In this document: piece after piece, positions 55,402-63,892 of the stretch
Position numbering within the stretch: the stretch's first letter is position 1
How the letters are laid out: each line of letters begins with the position of its first letter
DNA from: an uncultured Actinomycetes bacterium
GTDB lineage: Bacteria > Actinomycetota > Acidimicrobiia > Acidimicrobiales > Ilumatobacteraceae
DNA: 64,000 bases
Assembly: GCA_937927625.1 (NCBI GenBank)
Contig: CALBSD010000057.1
Coordinates: 1 to 64,000, forward strand
Direction: 5' to 3'
Made by a program: the position numbers and the translations under genes
The notes under the pieces: model-generated
Database searches by the model: none
Told to the model about the DNA's origin: nothing
What the model saw: the letters and a program-made list of their open reading frames with translations, nothing else

Positions 55402-57048
55402 ATGAAGTTTCTTTCTCATCGTGTCCAACGTTTCGTTCTCGCAATTGCCGTGTTGATGGCGGCTTCCTCAGTTTCGAGCCCAGCACAAGGTGCGGCAACT
55501 AAACCGATTCGCTATCGACAAAGAGCAACTGATTTCTTTCTAGTGTCCGCTGGTGAAACGTATCCAGAAGGTGGAGCGATCACATCAGCTCCAGATCCCC
55601 AGGTACTTGAGTTTGAAGCGCCTCTATGCACCACGTTCCGTGGATGGAGACAAGAGCTATATGGAGAGAATGACGCAATTTCTTACGGGCCAATTATCTC
55701 GTTTCCATATTCGCCCACAACAGACGGCGTTACTTTGTTGCCAGAGTGGACACCCGGCAATTGTCCGACGACGCCAGGTGCAACACCGAACTCGCTAGTA
55801 GCGACCATTCCCCTGACGGGGGGAATTATTGCGGCAACGGCAAGTCTGCCGAGCTTTAAATTTGGTTTTGCTGCAACTTCAGGTCAAGCAGAGGTAACTG
55901 TTGCGCCCACGGTTAATCCGGCTACTCCTATCAACACTCCATTTGCCGTCACTGCCTCGACAAAAATTGTTGACATAAATGTCACTGGTGTCACTGGAGA
56001 CGTAACTGTGTGTGTCGATGGTGGTCCCACAGATCACATTTTCCATTTCTCTGGTGGTGAGTGGGTAAAGCTCGCACAACGTAGTTATGTCGATGGCCGA
56101 GTGTGTGGTGTGACGTCGAGCTTCTCGCCGTTTACAGCCGCCACTCCGATGTCGCCTCCTTCTGCACCGACAAATCTTTCGGCAACACGAGGCGATAAGT
56201 CACTTTCAGTTTCGTTCACTCCTGGTGCAAACAACGGCGCAGCGATATCAAATTATGAATATTCAATTGATAACGGTGCGACGTGGAGAGCAATGTCACC
56301 ATCTGTTGTGTCGAGCCCAGTTGTAATCAGTGGTTTAACCAATGGAACTGATTATTCAGTAAAGCTGCGGGCAGTCAACATAAAGGGGTCCGGTGCTGGC
56401 TCCGAGGCTTCGACAGGACGACCTGCAAGTGCGCCTACCGCGCCGACGAGCCTGGTAGTTACGAGAGGTGATGCATCGTTGTCCATTTCATTTACCGCTG
56501 GAGCCAATAACGGCGACGAAATTATTAGATACGAATACTTGATGGATAACGCCAAGACATGGACCAAGGTCCCTGGGGGCGACGTGAAGAGTCCAATAAC
56601 TATTAATGGGTTAAAGAACGGAACGACATATTCGGTGAGTTTGCGTGCGGTTAACTCGGTGGGGTCGGGTGCCGGTTCCAACGCCGTCACTGGCAAACCA
56701 CAAGAACCTCTGTTGGCAGATTCATCAGGCAACGATGTTCCGATTGTGAAAGATCCAGCCCTAACGTTTGCCTTGAAATCTGACATTGCAGTCAGGGGCA
56801 ACAAAGTTGCAGTTGCGCTCGTTGCTCCGACAAGCGCGAAGAGCAAGGTCTCGTATTACGTGTTCACTTTGACGCCGAAAACTAAGGGCGCTGCAACTGT
56901 TAAGCAGACGTACAAGGCGAAGGCAGCGGGGGCGACCACTGCGATTCTGACAGGAAAACCAAAGGTCACATACTCCGTGTCCGTGACCGCAATCTATGCG
57001 AATGGATCCAAGAAATCCTGGGCCGGTCCAGTGGCAACTACGGAGTGA
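55402..57048 (+). CDS. Secreted Fn3 protein, paralogue of the LRR surface protein, cassette 2
   Basis: 548 residues. The signal peptide (MKFLSHRVQRFVLAIAVLMAAS...AQGA) matches that of the 1,308-residue paralogue. It has one InlB-like B repeat (TFRGWRQELYG...TLLPEWTP, about 60-120), the same Cys-containing beta domain (DINVTGVTGDVTVCVDGG...VCGVTSSFSPF), two Fn3 domains (about 255-345 and 347-437) and the shared 109-residue C-terminal domain (DSSGNDVPIVKDPALTFALKSDI...). Compared with the paralogue it lacks the four LRR repeats and has one more Fn3. So the two proteins share both ends but display different middles. Confidence 0.87.
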   Translation: MKFLSHRVQRFVLAIAVLMAASSVSSPAQGAATKPIRYRQRATDFFLVSAGETYPEGGAITSAPDPQVLEFEAPLCTTFRGWRQELYGENDAISYGPIISFPYSPTTDGVTLLPEWTPGNCPTTPGATPNSLVATIPLTGGIIAATASLPSFKFGFAATSGQAEVTVAPTVNPATPINTPFAVTASTKIVDINVTGVTGDVTVCVDGGPTDHIFHFSGGEWVKLAQRSYVDGRVCGVTSSFSPFTAATPMSPPSAPTNLSATRGDKSLSVSFTPGANNGAAISNYEYSIDNGATWRAMSPSVVSSPVVISGLTNGTDYSVKLRAVNIKGSGAGSEASTGRPASAPTAPTSLVVTRGDASLSISFTAGANNGDEIIRYEYLMDNAKTWTKVPGGDVKSPITINGLKNGTTYSVSLRAVNSVGSGAGSNAVTGKPQEPLLADSSGNDVPIVKDPALTFALKSDIAVRGNKVAVALVAPTSAKSKVSYYVFTLTPKTKGAATVKQTYKAKAAGATTAILTGKPKVTYSVSVTAIYANGSKKSWAGPVATTE

Positions 57049-57094
57049 TTTCGGGTTTGAGTTCGCTCCACTAGCCTGAGGGGAGTTGATGAGA

Positions 57095-57221
57095 GGTGTG
57101 GCGGCGAGTTTCGCACCACATTTCGCATCATCCCTGCCTTCGTGAGGCTGGTGCGTAATTCCAAAACCCAATGTAGACGGGGTAGTGGCTGGGGTTTCAG
57201 TAAATGTTTGGAACGCGAAAC
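57095..57221. repeat. Intergenic hairpin element, copy A (127 nt)
   Basis: Aligns without gaps to 63741-63867, 111/127 identical by hand count. It folds into three stem-loops; the central stem CGCATCA/TGGTGCG keeps pairing by a wobble where copy B has CGCACCA/TGGTGCG. It sits between the convergent secreted-protein and TetR genes. It is probably a bidirectional terminator or REP-like element; an RNA role is possible. Confidence 0.8.
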
Positions 57222-57301
57222 GCCGATTTTAGGAACGCATGCGTAATCGATACGAATGGTTCGCGCTCTGTAATGACAGATTTATCTTTTATGAGTATCG
57301 G

Positions 57302-57958
57302 CTAGTTCTCCAGAGTCTGAAGATACGCAACAATCATTTCCGTTAACTCGTGAAGCACGCTTTTAGGTTGCCCTAACCCAACACCTACTCGATCGAGTGA
57401 AGCAACTCCGGCATCGATGATTGTCCTAGCGATTGCGTCTGTTCGTCTGGATGGAACATTTGGATATCTCGTACGAAGAGCTGACGAGAGGTCGGCCACT
57501 GATTTTTCATCTTGCTCTGTGCCGAGGTCGTACAAGCTTGGAATGGCTCGAACTGCGTTTCGGAGAACTGTTCCACCAAGAGTAGTAATTCGTAAGTCAA
57601 GTAAACTTTTTAGAGTTTCATGGACCCATTCACGTAAATCAGTTGTCTCGTCAAAATGAGCAAGACGGTTTCGGAGGTAGTCAACTCGCTCAGTTTCAAA
57701 TCGGATGAACAGTTCAGTTAGAAGTGAATTCTTGTCTGAAAAGTAGTGGTACAACGTTCCAACGTTCACCTCTGCGTGATGAGCAACGGCGTTTGTAGTG
57801 AATCCTTCGATGCCCTGAGAATGGAGTAGTTCCATGGATGCCCGAAGAATGCGCTCGACTGTTGCTTCTGATCGTTGTTGAACTGGAGATGCGCGACGGT
57901 GACTATGAGGGGTCGGCCGATTGCGTTCTGGACTTACTTTTTGATTTGTCTTAGGCAT
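57302..57958 (-). CDS. TetR family regulator of the catabolic locus
   Basis: 218 residues with a basic N-terminal tail. The helix-turn-helix is at about 30-78 (VERILRASMELLHSQGIEGFTTNAVAHHAEVNVGTLYHYFSDKNSLLTELF). The C-terminal domain is unlike the two cassette regulators. It follows the amidohydrolase by 6 nt, so it is co-transcribed with the ligase/amidohydrolase operon. It probably binds the palindrome in the divergent promoter at 61214 and represses both arms until a substrate or CoA ester appears; this is inferred. Confidence 0.9.
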   Translation of the reverse strand: MPKTNQKVSPERNRPTPHSHRRASPVQQRSEATVERILRASMELLHSQGIEGFTTNAVAHHAEVNVGTLYHYFSDKNSLLTELFIRFETERVDYLRNRLAHFDETTDLREWVHETLKSLLDLRITTLGGTVLRNAVRAIPSLYDLGTEQDEKSVADLSSALRTRYPNVPSRRTDAIARTIIDAGVASLDRVGVGLGQPKSVLHELTEMIVAYLQTLEN

Positions 57959-57964
57959 GTTTGC

Positions 57965-59608
57965 TTAGTTCATCTGCACTTTGCCAGCAAGAACTGTTGC
58001 GGGAACCGAGATGTCCTTGATGCCCATGGGATCAATTGTAAACGGGTGTTCTGAGAGCACAGAGAAATCTGCAAGTTTCCCAACTGAAATAACCCCAACG
58101 TCTCCTTCACGTTTCAGCAGATACGCGGCGTCAATTGTGCAAGCACGAAGGGCTTGTTGTGGGGAGATCTTCTCAGTTTCTCCCAACACGTTTCCATCCG
58201 ATGTTCGGCGATTCACCGCACACCACATCGTGAAAAGTGGATCTAGTGGGGTCACAGGTGCATCGGAGTGTATGGAGAACGGAACTCCAATCCTGAGAGC
58301 CGTTCCACATGCATCAAGTGTTCTGGCTTTTGCAGGACCGACAGTATCGCGGCGGTGGGTCTCTCCCCAATAGAACACATGATTTGCAAAGAGGTTCACG
58401 CATACCCCAAGTGCTTTCATGCGTTGAAATGCATCTTCAGATGCAACTTGTGCATGTTCAAGTCGGTGACGATGATCAAAGCGAGGGAAATCAAGGAGCA
58501 GCCGCTCGTAGATATCCAGCCCAGCGGTGACTGCTTCATCGCCATTTGTGTGTAGAGCTAATTGGAATCCCGCCCGATGAAATGGTCTCATCATCTCGAA
58601 CATGTCATCGGGGTCTGCCAACCACATGCCGTTCGGGTCTCCGCAGCAGTATCCGGGCCAATTGAGTCGCGCGGAGCGTCCCTGGATTGAGCCATCAATT
58701 ACAAATTTCACGGGACCCATGCCGAACTTATTAGAAGTTCTTTTAGCCAGTGTATGGACATGGTCAAGCACGGAACCAGTTACATGATGACCAAGGACTT
58801 GGATGAGTGGTGCATACACAATGCGTGTTGGAAAGGATTCTTCGTTCACGACAGAACCGTATTGATCGACAGAGTCGCTTGTGGCCGCGTAGGCCAAATC
58901 GGTCACAGTGGTACAACCAGACCGTTGAGCGACGACTCCAGCATTTCGGATGCTGTTAGTAGCACCAACTTCAAGGTCAACAAACTTTCCGAGCACCGAT
59001 GTGAGTGCAAGTTCGCGCAATTCGCCAGTAGGAAGACCTGCACCATCACGAATGACTCCCTCATGTTGATAGTCGGTCGTGATGCCAGCCAACTGGAGCA
59101 ACGCTGAGTTGCAATGGCCAATGTGCCCATTGGATTGAAAGACAAAAATGGGGCGCTCACGTGAGATTGAATCAAGCATGTCTAGGGTGATGCCTGAACT
59201 GTGTGCCATGGCGGGATCCCATCCAAGAAAAGTCAGAACTTCGTTCTTGTCTGGGACCGAATGATGCATCACTCGAATCTTGTTCAGTGCATCATCGGTG
59301 GTTTTGCAGCCATTTTGAAATTCTCCGTTTGACATCCGTCGGGGGTAGGAGCCAATCCATGGAAAATTTAAAAGAGCACCTTCTTCAAGAATGTGACAAT
59401 GTGCTTCAATAAAACCCGGTGTGAAGATTTTGTCCGCAAATGTGTCATTTATCGAGATTGCATATCTTGATAGGTCTTCCCGAAGTTGGCTGAGAGTGCC
59501 TGTATGCAGAACTCGGCCGTCCATAACGGCGACAGCTTCGGCAGTGGGCATCGAATGATCATTGGTAATGATTTCCTTTGCAACGAAAATCTCAACTTGT
59601 TTTTTCAT
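57965..59608 (-). CDS. YtcJ-like metal-dependent amidohydrolase
   Basis: 547 residues, typical for the Amidohydro_3/YtcJ group. Metal ligands are visible: HCH at 70-72 in GFIEAHCHI, later His in LHTNGDEAV, the HRLEHAQ motif, and the Asp in HSDAPVTPLDP. It starts with the beta-strand domain that wraps the barrel and ends with it (VGKLADFSVL...VLAGKVQ). The family hydrolyses amide or related C-N bonds in diverse small molecules; the substrate is unknown. It is the middle gene of a ligase / amidohydrolase / TetR operon, 11 nt from the ligase gene. Confidence 0.88.
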   Translation of the reverse strand: MKKQVEIFVAKEIITNDHSMPTAEAVAVMDGRVLHTGTLSQLREDLSRYAISINDTFADKIFTPGFIEAHCHILEEGALLNFPWIGSYPRRMSNGEFQNGCKTTDDALNKIRVMHHSVPDKNEVLTFLGWDPAMAHSSGITLDMLDSISRERPIFVFQSNGHIGHCNSALLQLAGITTDYQHEGVIRDGAGLPTGELRELALTSVLGKFVDLEVGATNSIRNAGVVAQRSGCTTVTDLAYAATSDSVDQYGSVVNEESFPTRIVYAPLIQVLGHHVTGSVLDHVHTLAKRTSNKFGMGPVKFVIDGSIQGRSARLNWPGYCCGDPNGMWLADPDDMFEMMRPFHRAGFQLALHTNGDEAVTAGLDIYERLLLDFPRFDHRHRLEHAQVASEDAFQRMKALGVCVNLFANHVFYWGETHRRDTVGPAKARTLDACGTALRIGVPFSIHSDAPVTPLDPLFTMWCAVNRRTSDGNVLGETEKISPQQALRACTIDAAYLLKREGDVGVISVGKLADFSVLSEHPFTIDPMGIKDISVPATVLAGKVQMN

Positions 59609-59619
59609 TTATGAAATTC

Positions 59620-61173
59620 TCACTCTGCGCCGAGCAGCTGCTTTTTCAGCTTCTGCTTATCAATTTTTCCAATAGGAAGAAGTGGCACATCTTCTCGAAC
59701 GAAAAACGACTTGGGGACCTTGTATCCGGCAAGGCGCTCCTTGCACCAGGCTCGGAGTTCTTCATCGGTCACTGTTGTCTGTGGTTCGCAGACAACAAAC
59801 GCAACGCCAATTTCTGAATATGTCTCATCTGGGACACTGATGACAGCAGCTATGGCAATTGAGGGGTGGCTCTCGAGAACGATTTCAATTTCACGTGGAT
59901 ACACGTTCAGCCCCCCCGATTTGAACATTTCCGAACGCCGCCCCACCAGTTTCAAATGTCCACTGGGAAGGTGAATCGCTATGTCGCCGGTCTTCAGAAA
60001 GCCTTCTTTCGTCAGGGTTTGTGCTGTTGCAGTCGGATTATTGAGGTAGTACAGCAACTTTCCTTCGTGTCGATACCACACTTCGCCTTCTTCACCCCGA
60101 GGTACTTCATTTCCGTCGTCATCGGCGATAACGACATCGACATCTGGATTGGGGCGTCCAACTGTTGATGCAAGAAGGTCAACAGTGTCTTCCGGAGCAC
60201 TAAACGTTGCATTGCCGCAAGTTTCAGTCATTCCATAAATAGTAAATAACCTCACGTTGCGACGTGAATAGATTTCTACGAATTCTCTGGGAAGGGCGGC
60301 GCCACCCCATGCCACAATCTGCAACGAAGAGAGATCGCGAGTCGCGAAGTCAGGATGAAGTGCAATGAGTTGGAGAACCGTAGGAACATGTTGAAGATTT
60401 GTTAGTTGCAGTTCTTCGATCAGTCGAAGCATCTCTGACGGCTCAAATTTTTCGTCGTAGGCGACCATCCCGCCGCTCACAATGGTGCTCCCTTGAACAT
60501 CAACGATGCATCCAAGATGGTTCGTTGGCAGATTACAAAGAACACGTGGTTGATTGATATTCATCTCGCGGGCATCGCAGTAACTTCCGTACGAAATTCC
60601 GTAATGGGGGAGCACTGCTCCCTTCGGGCTTCCACTTGAGCCCGAGGTGTAGACAATTGTGCATGGATCCATTCGATCAATGGCGGGAAACTCAGATGGG
60701 TCGTGCGATGTTCCATAGCGGTGAAACTCTTCGATCGACATCAAACACCCGCTACTTGGACCGGCATCTAGCCGCCAAGTGTGTTGAACTGAATCAACAG
60801 TTGCTAGTAATTCGACGTCTTCGTGATACGAACGACCTTGCGCCTGAGCAATTGAGAAGATAGCTACTGGTCGCGCGTCATTCACCACATGCATCTGTTC
60901 GCGTTGGGTATATGTGGGGTTGATTCCAACGTATACGGCCCCGATTTTGTGAATGGCCGTGAGGGCGATGAGAAATTCAGGACGAGGCGTTGTCAAAATA
61001 GCGACAACATCTCCTCTTTTGATTCCGGTTCCTATCAGCGCGCAAGCAAACGCATCAGCGCGATCTCTGATGTCGCAATAGGTCAGTATCTCACCCTGAA
61101 ACCACGTGGCCTCGGCTGTCGGAGTGGCGCTCGACCAGTAATCAACGGCATCAAAAAATCGGTCAAAAAGCAT
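59620..61173 (-). CDS. AMP-forming acyl-CoA synthetase/ligase
   Basis: 517 residues. The ATP P-loop YTSGSSGSPKG is at 175-185, the adenylate motif YGMTET at 313-318, TGD at about 397-399, the hinge RRSEMFKSGGLNVYPREIE follows, and the catalytic Lys is Lys503 in PIGKIDK. It belongs to the FadD/CaiC-like branch that activates carboxylic acids as acyl-CoA via acyl-AMP. It is the first gene of the minus-strand operon, 71 nt from the divergent MaoC-like gene. It presumably activates an acid released by the amidase or amidohydrolase of the locus. Confidence 0.9.
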   Translation of the reverse strand: MLFDRFFDAVDYWSSATPTAEATWFQGEILTYCDIRDRADAFACALIGTGIKRGDVVAILTTPRPEFLIALTAIHKIGAVYVGINPTYTQREQMHVVNDARPVAIFSIAQAQGRSYHEDVELLATVDSVQHTWRLDAGPSSGCLMSIEEFHRYGTSHDPSEFPAIDRMDPCTIVYTSGSSGSPKGAVLPHYGISYGSYCDAREMNINQPRVLCNLPTNHLGCIVDVQGSTIVSGGMVAYDEKFEPSEMLRLIEELQLTNLQHVPTVLQLIALHPDFATRDLSSLQIVAWGGAALPREFVEIYSRRNVRLFTIYGMTETCGNATFSAPEDTVDLLASTVGRPNPDVDVVIADDDGNEVPRGEEGEVWYRHEGKLLYYLNNPTATAQTLTKEGFLKTGDIAIHLPSGHLKLVGRRSEMFKSGGLNVYPREIEIVLESHPSIAIAAVISVPDETYSEIGVAFVVCEPQTTVTDEELRAWCKERLAGYKVPKSFFVREDVPLLPIGKIDKQKLKKQLLGAE

Positions 61174-61213
61174 TGGTCCCCTCGTTTTGTTCAGTTACTA
61201 ACCTAATAGAATG

Positions 61214-61227
61214 TAAGTATATACTTA
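61214..61227. promoter_or_regulatory. Palindromic operator in the divergent catabolic promoter
   Basis: TAAGTATATACTTA, a perfect 14-bp palindrome, lies between the divergent ligase and MaoC-like genes, 17 nt before the MaoC-like ATG at 61245. It is a typical TetR-family site; the TetR at 57302 is the obvious candidate. Confidence 0.65.
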
Positions 61228-61244
61228 ATTTATTGGGGGTAAAA

Positions 61245-61742
61245 ATGACTGACATCGCTTTTGGTATGAGAGGCAAGATGCGCCCTCAGATTCAACCCGC
61301 TGAGGCACATGCCCATGTCGGCGAAGAACTGTTTACGACGGATTGGTTAGTACTCCCAAGATCGCGCGTTGAGCAATTCCGAGTCGGAACATTTGCGAAT
61401 GAAGATGACGCAGATATGGACCAATGCCTGACGAATCCTGTTGGCGATGAAAATGTTGATGGATTCATGTTGGTATCGCTTTTGCTCCCAGCGCACTTCA
61501 ACAACAACCCAATTGGTGAACCGGGTTCATTTGGGTTGAACTATGCACTTGAGAATGTTCGTTTCCCCGCACCTGTTTTTCTTGGTAATCGTGTCCGTGT
61601 TGTATGCACACTGACGAATGTTGCCGAACACTCCAAAGGCGTTCTGGTAACAACGCACAATGTGATGGAACTTGAGAACTCCGAGCGCCCATGCCTAGTG
61701 GCAGATTGGACTGTGTTAGTTCGAACAGTTAACTCTCTGTGA
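61245..61742 (+). CDS. MaoC/hot-dog-like protein 1
   Basis: 165 residues from the ATG at 61245, preceded by a GGGGGT ribosome site; the longer upstream frame would run into the divergent promoter. It has the hot-dog pattern TDWLVLPRSRVEQF...DGFMLVSLLL...LNYALENVRFPAPVFLGNRVRVVCTL of MaoC-like enoyl-CoA hydratases. However, the usual Asp-x-x-x-x-His catalytic segment (as in GD.QWIH) is replaced by DMDQCLTNP, so the classical hydratase dyad is not evident. It is the first of a pair of equal-length paralogues and may form a heterodimer with the second. Confidence 0.8.
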   Translation: MTDIAFGMRGKMRPQIQPAEAHAHVGEELFTTDWLVLPRSRVEQFRVGTFANEDDADMDQCLTNPVGDENVDGFMLVSLLLPAHFNNNPIGEPGSFGLNYALENVRFPAPVFLGNRVRVVCTLTNVAEHSKGVLVTTHNVMELENSERPCLVADWTVLVRTVNSL

Positions 61743-61751
61743 GTGCTCCAT

Positions 61752-62249
61752 ATGACGACTGAAGATTACAAATGGAGTCTGAGTGAAAACCGCCGTACGG
61801 TTTCATTAAATCGAGTTTCATCACTCGTCGGTCAGGAAATATTCGTAACAAATTGGCGTCAAGTTGACCGACTCCACTTAGACCAGTTTCATTGGTCCGT
61901 TGATGAAGTCGAAGAGACATCTGACATGTCGGCGAATGCAAAGTTTCCTCGCGGCGAGGAAAACATAGATGGATTTATGCTCCTTTCTCTCGTGACTTCT
62001 GCGTTTTTTAACAACTATCCAATCGGTGGGGAGAATGTCATCGCTTGGAATTACGGGCTGGACCGCGTGCGTTTCCCGGCAACGACATATCTAGAAGACA
62101 GAATCCGATTATGCGTCTCATTGACTGAAGCTGTTCAGAAAGATTCAGGGTTATTGATGACTAATCATGTAGTTGTGGAAATCGAGGACAAAGAACGTCC
62201 TGCGATGGTCGCGGATTTCCTTGTCATGTTGACAAATCTAGAGAAGTAA
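61752..62249 (+). CDS. MaoC/hot-dog-like protein 2
   Basis: 165 residues from the ATG at 61752 (a GTG at 61743 is an alternative), 9 nt after the first paralogue and exactly as long. Shared features include TNWRQVDRLHLDQFHW, ENIDGFMLLSLV, FFNNYPIG and LDRVRFPATTYLEDRIRL. As in the paralogue the canonical Asp/His hydratase motif is not visible at the usual place (SDMSANAKFP). The two are about 35-40 % identical by eye, an old duplication; paired MaoC halves often work as heterodimers. Confidence 0.8.
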   Translation: MTTEDYKWSLSENRRTVSLNRVSSLVGQEIFVTNWRQVDRLHLDQFHWSVDEVEETSDMSANAKFPRGEENIDGFMLLSLVTSAFFNNYPIGGENVIAWNYGLDRVRFPATTYLEDRIRLCVSLTEAVQKDSGLLMTNHVVVEIEDKERPAMVADFLVMLTNLEK

Positions 62250-62271
62250 GTGTACGAGAGGGTGATTTAAA

Positions 62272-63678
62272 GTGGACTCTATGAAAGACAGCAGTCAACC
62301 TTGGTTTATGAGTGGCAGTGATGTTTCTCGATTAGTGAGAGACAAAAAAATCAGTGCCATTGAGGTCATCGATTCGCAACTTCAAAGAATTGCTGCTGTG
62401 AATGCAAAGATCAACGCAATCGTTGCCGATGGAAGCCATGACGGTCGTGAAATGGCACAACGGATTGATAGCGGACAAATTACTGCACCGAATATCGGAA
62501 TGACCTTGACAACAAAGATCAATACAGATCATGTTGGATATGCGAGCGACAACGGTGTTCGCGCTATGGCGGCAAACATGCCTCATAAGACAGCGCCATG
62601 TATTGAAGGACTGCTGGAGTCCGGAATGGCGATGGTCGGACGCACTAATGCGCCAGCTCTGTCAATGCGTTTCCACACAGATAATGAACTACATGGGGAA
62701 ACTCTTAACCCTCATGGCCAACACATTTCATGTGGGGGTTCAAGCGGTGGTGCAGCGGCTGCGGTTGCAGCGGGTCTCTGTCATGTTGCTCAGGGCAACG
62801 ATGTCGGAGGTTCAGTTCGTTGGCCGGCGTATTGCAATGGGGTGATTGGGCTTCGGCCAACAATCGGTCGCATGGTGACTGGAGGCACGAACCCAACGCT
62901 TCGAGGTTGGTTGGCTGCGAACATGGCAACAAACGGTCCCATCGCTCGAACAATGGAAGACCTTGAAACTGCTTTTACGGCTATGAATAAGCCGAACTGG
63001 GCTGATCCTTTCTGGGCGCCAGTACCGCTTCACTTTCCAAGGCCAGATGCTCCGGTCAAGGTAGCGATAGTAACGAGTGATTCGTTTGGACTTCATCCCG
63101 CAGTGGTGGAGAGTGTGAAGGAAGCAGGTCAGGTATTGGCTAATGCTGGTTACGTTGTAGAAGAGGTATCGCCACCAATGCTGGACGAATTGTTCTCATT
63201 GTGGACAGCAATTGGATCTGTCGATATGAATTTCGGGTTGATACCGATATTGCCAGCAATCAATGATTCTGGTTTGACTCAGGTATTCTCTGATTGGGAA
63301 TCTGCATTTACAGATAACACTGGTTTGGGCTTCATGAAGGCTCATATGCTGCGAGATCAGATTCTTCGCAGTTGGAATGAATTCTTCGCTACATATTCTC
63401 TAGTTGTTTTGCCGGGATTCGCTGAGCCGATGATGCGTCGCAATCAGGATCGAGAAGGTGGCGATTCAATGTTGAAGGTTGCTGAACTTGCCCGTTACAT
63501 GCTGAATATTCCGGCGTTGGGTATCCCGGCAATGTCTTTTCCAATGGGGAAGCACAATGATGCGCCCATTGGTGTTCAGATCGCAGCTCATACGTGGCGG
63601 GAAGATTTGATAATTGAGGCGGGATACGCCCTCGAGAATCATCGCGGGAAGATAACCCCCGTTGATCCTCAGTGGTAA
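62272..63678 (+). CDS. Amidase signature family hydrolase
   Basis: 468 residues from the GTG at 62272; an ATG at 62281 is equally possible. The Ser-cisSer-Lys triad is visible: Lys82 in TLTTKINTDH, Ser157/158 in CGGSSGGAAAAVAAG and nucleophile Ser181 in GNDVGGSVRWPA. The length is normal for the amidase signature family. The enzyme hydrolyses amides to acids and ammonia or amines. It follows the MaoC-like pair by 22 nt; together with the divergent ligase this suggests an amide is cleaved and the acid activated to a CoA ester for beta-oxidation-like breakdown. Confidence 0.9.
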   Translation: MDSMKDSSQPWFMSGSDVSRLVRDKKISAIEVIDSQLQRIAAVNAKINAIVADGSHDGREMAQRIDSGQITAPNIGMTLTTKINTDHVGYASDNGVRAMAANMPHKTAPCIEGLLESGMAMVGRTNAPALSMRFHTDNELHGETLNPHGQHISCGGSSGGAAAAVAAGLCHVAQGNDVGGSVRWPAYCNGVIGLRPTIGRMVTGGTNPTLRGWLAANMATNGPIARTMEDLETAFTAMNKPNWADPFWAPVPLHFPRPDAPVKVAIVTSDSFGLHPAVVESVKEAGQVLANAGYVVEEVSPPMLDELFSLWTAIGSVDMNFGLIPILPAINDSGLTQVFSDWESAFTDNTGLGFMKAHMLRDQILRSWNEFFATYSLVVLPGFAEPMMRRNQDREGGDSMLKVAELARYMLNIPALGIPAMSFPMGKHNDAPIGVQIAAHTWREDLIIEAGYALENHRGKITPVDPQW

Positions 63679-63740
63679 GACGTACTCGTCAAGTCGCCGC
63701 ATCTGGCTGGCACTAGTAACATCTCACATAGATGTCGCAG

Positions 63741-63867
63741 AATGTGGCGGCGAATAACGCACCACATTTCGCACCATCCCCGCCTTCGTGAGGCTGGTGC
63801 GAAATTCCAAACCCCAATATTGATGGGGATGTGGCTGGGGTTTCAGTAAACGTTTGGAACGCGAAAT
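63741..63867. repeat. Intergenic hairpin element, copy B (127 nt)
   Basis: Three hairpins: AATGTGG/CCACATT around 63741-63768; TTCGCACCA (63768-63776) with TGGTGCGAA (63795-63803), enclosing GCCT/AGGC; and AAACCCC (63809-63815) with GGGGTTT (63837-63843). It ends with GTTTGGAACGCGAAA. Copy A is at 57095-57221. Confidence 0.8.
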
Positions 63868-63892
63868 CTCAATTATCGGAATACGAGTCTCC

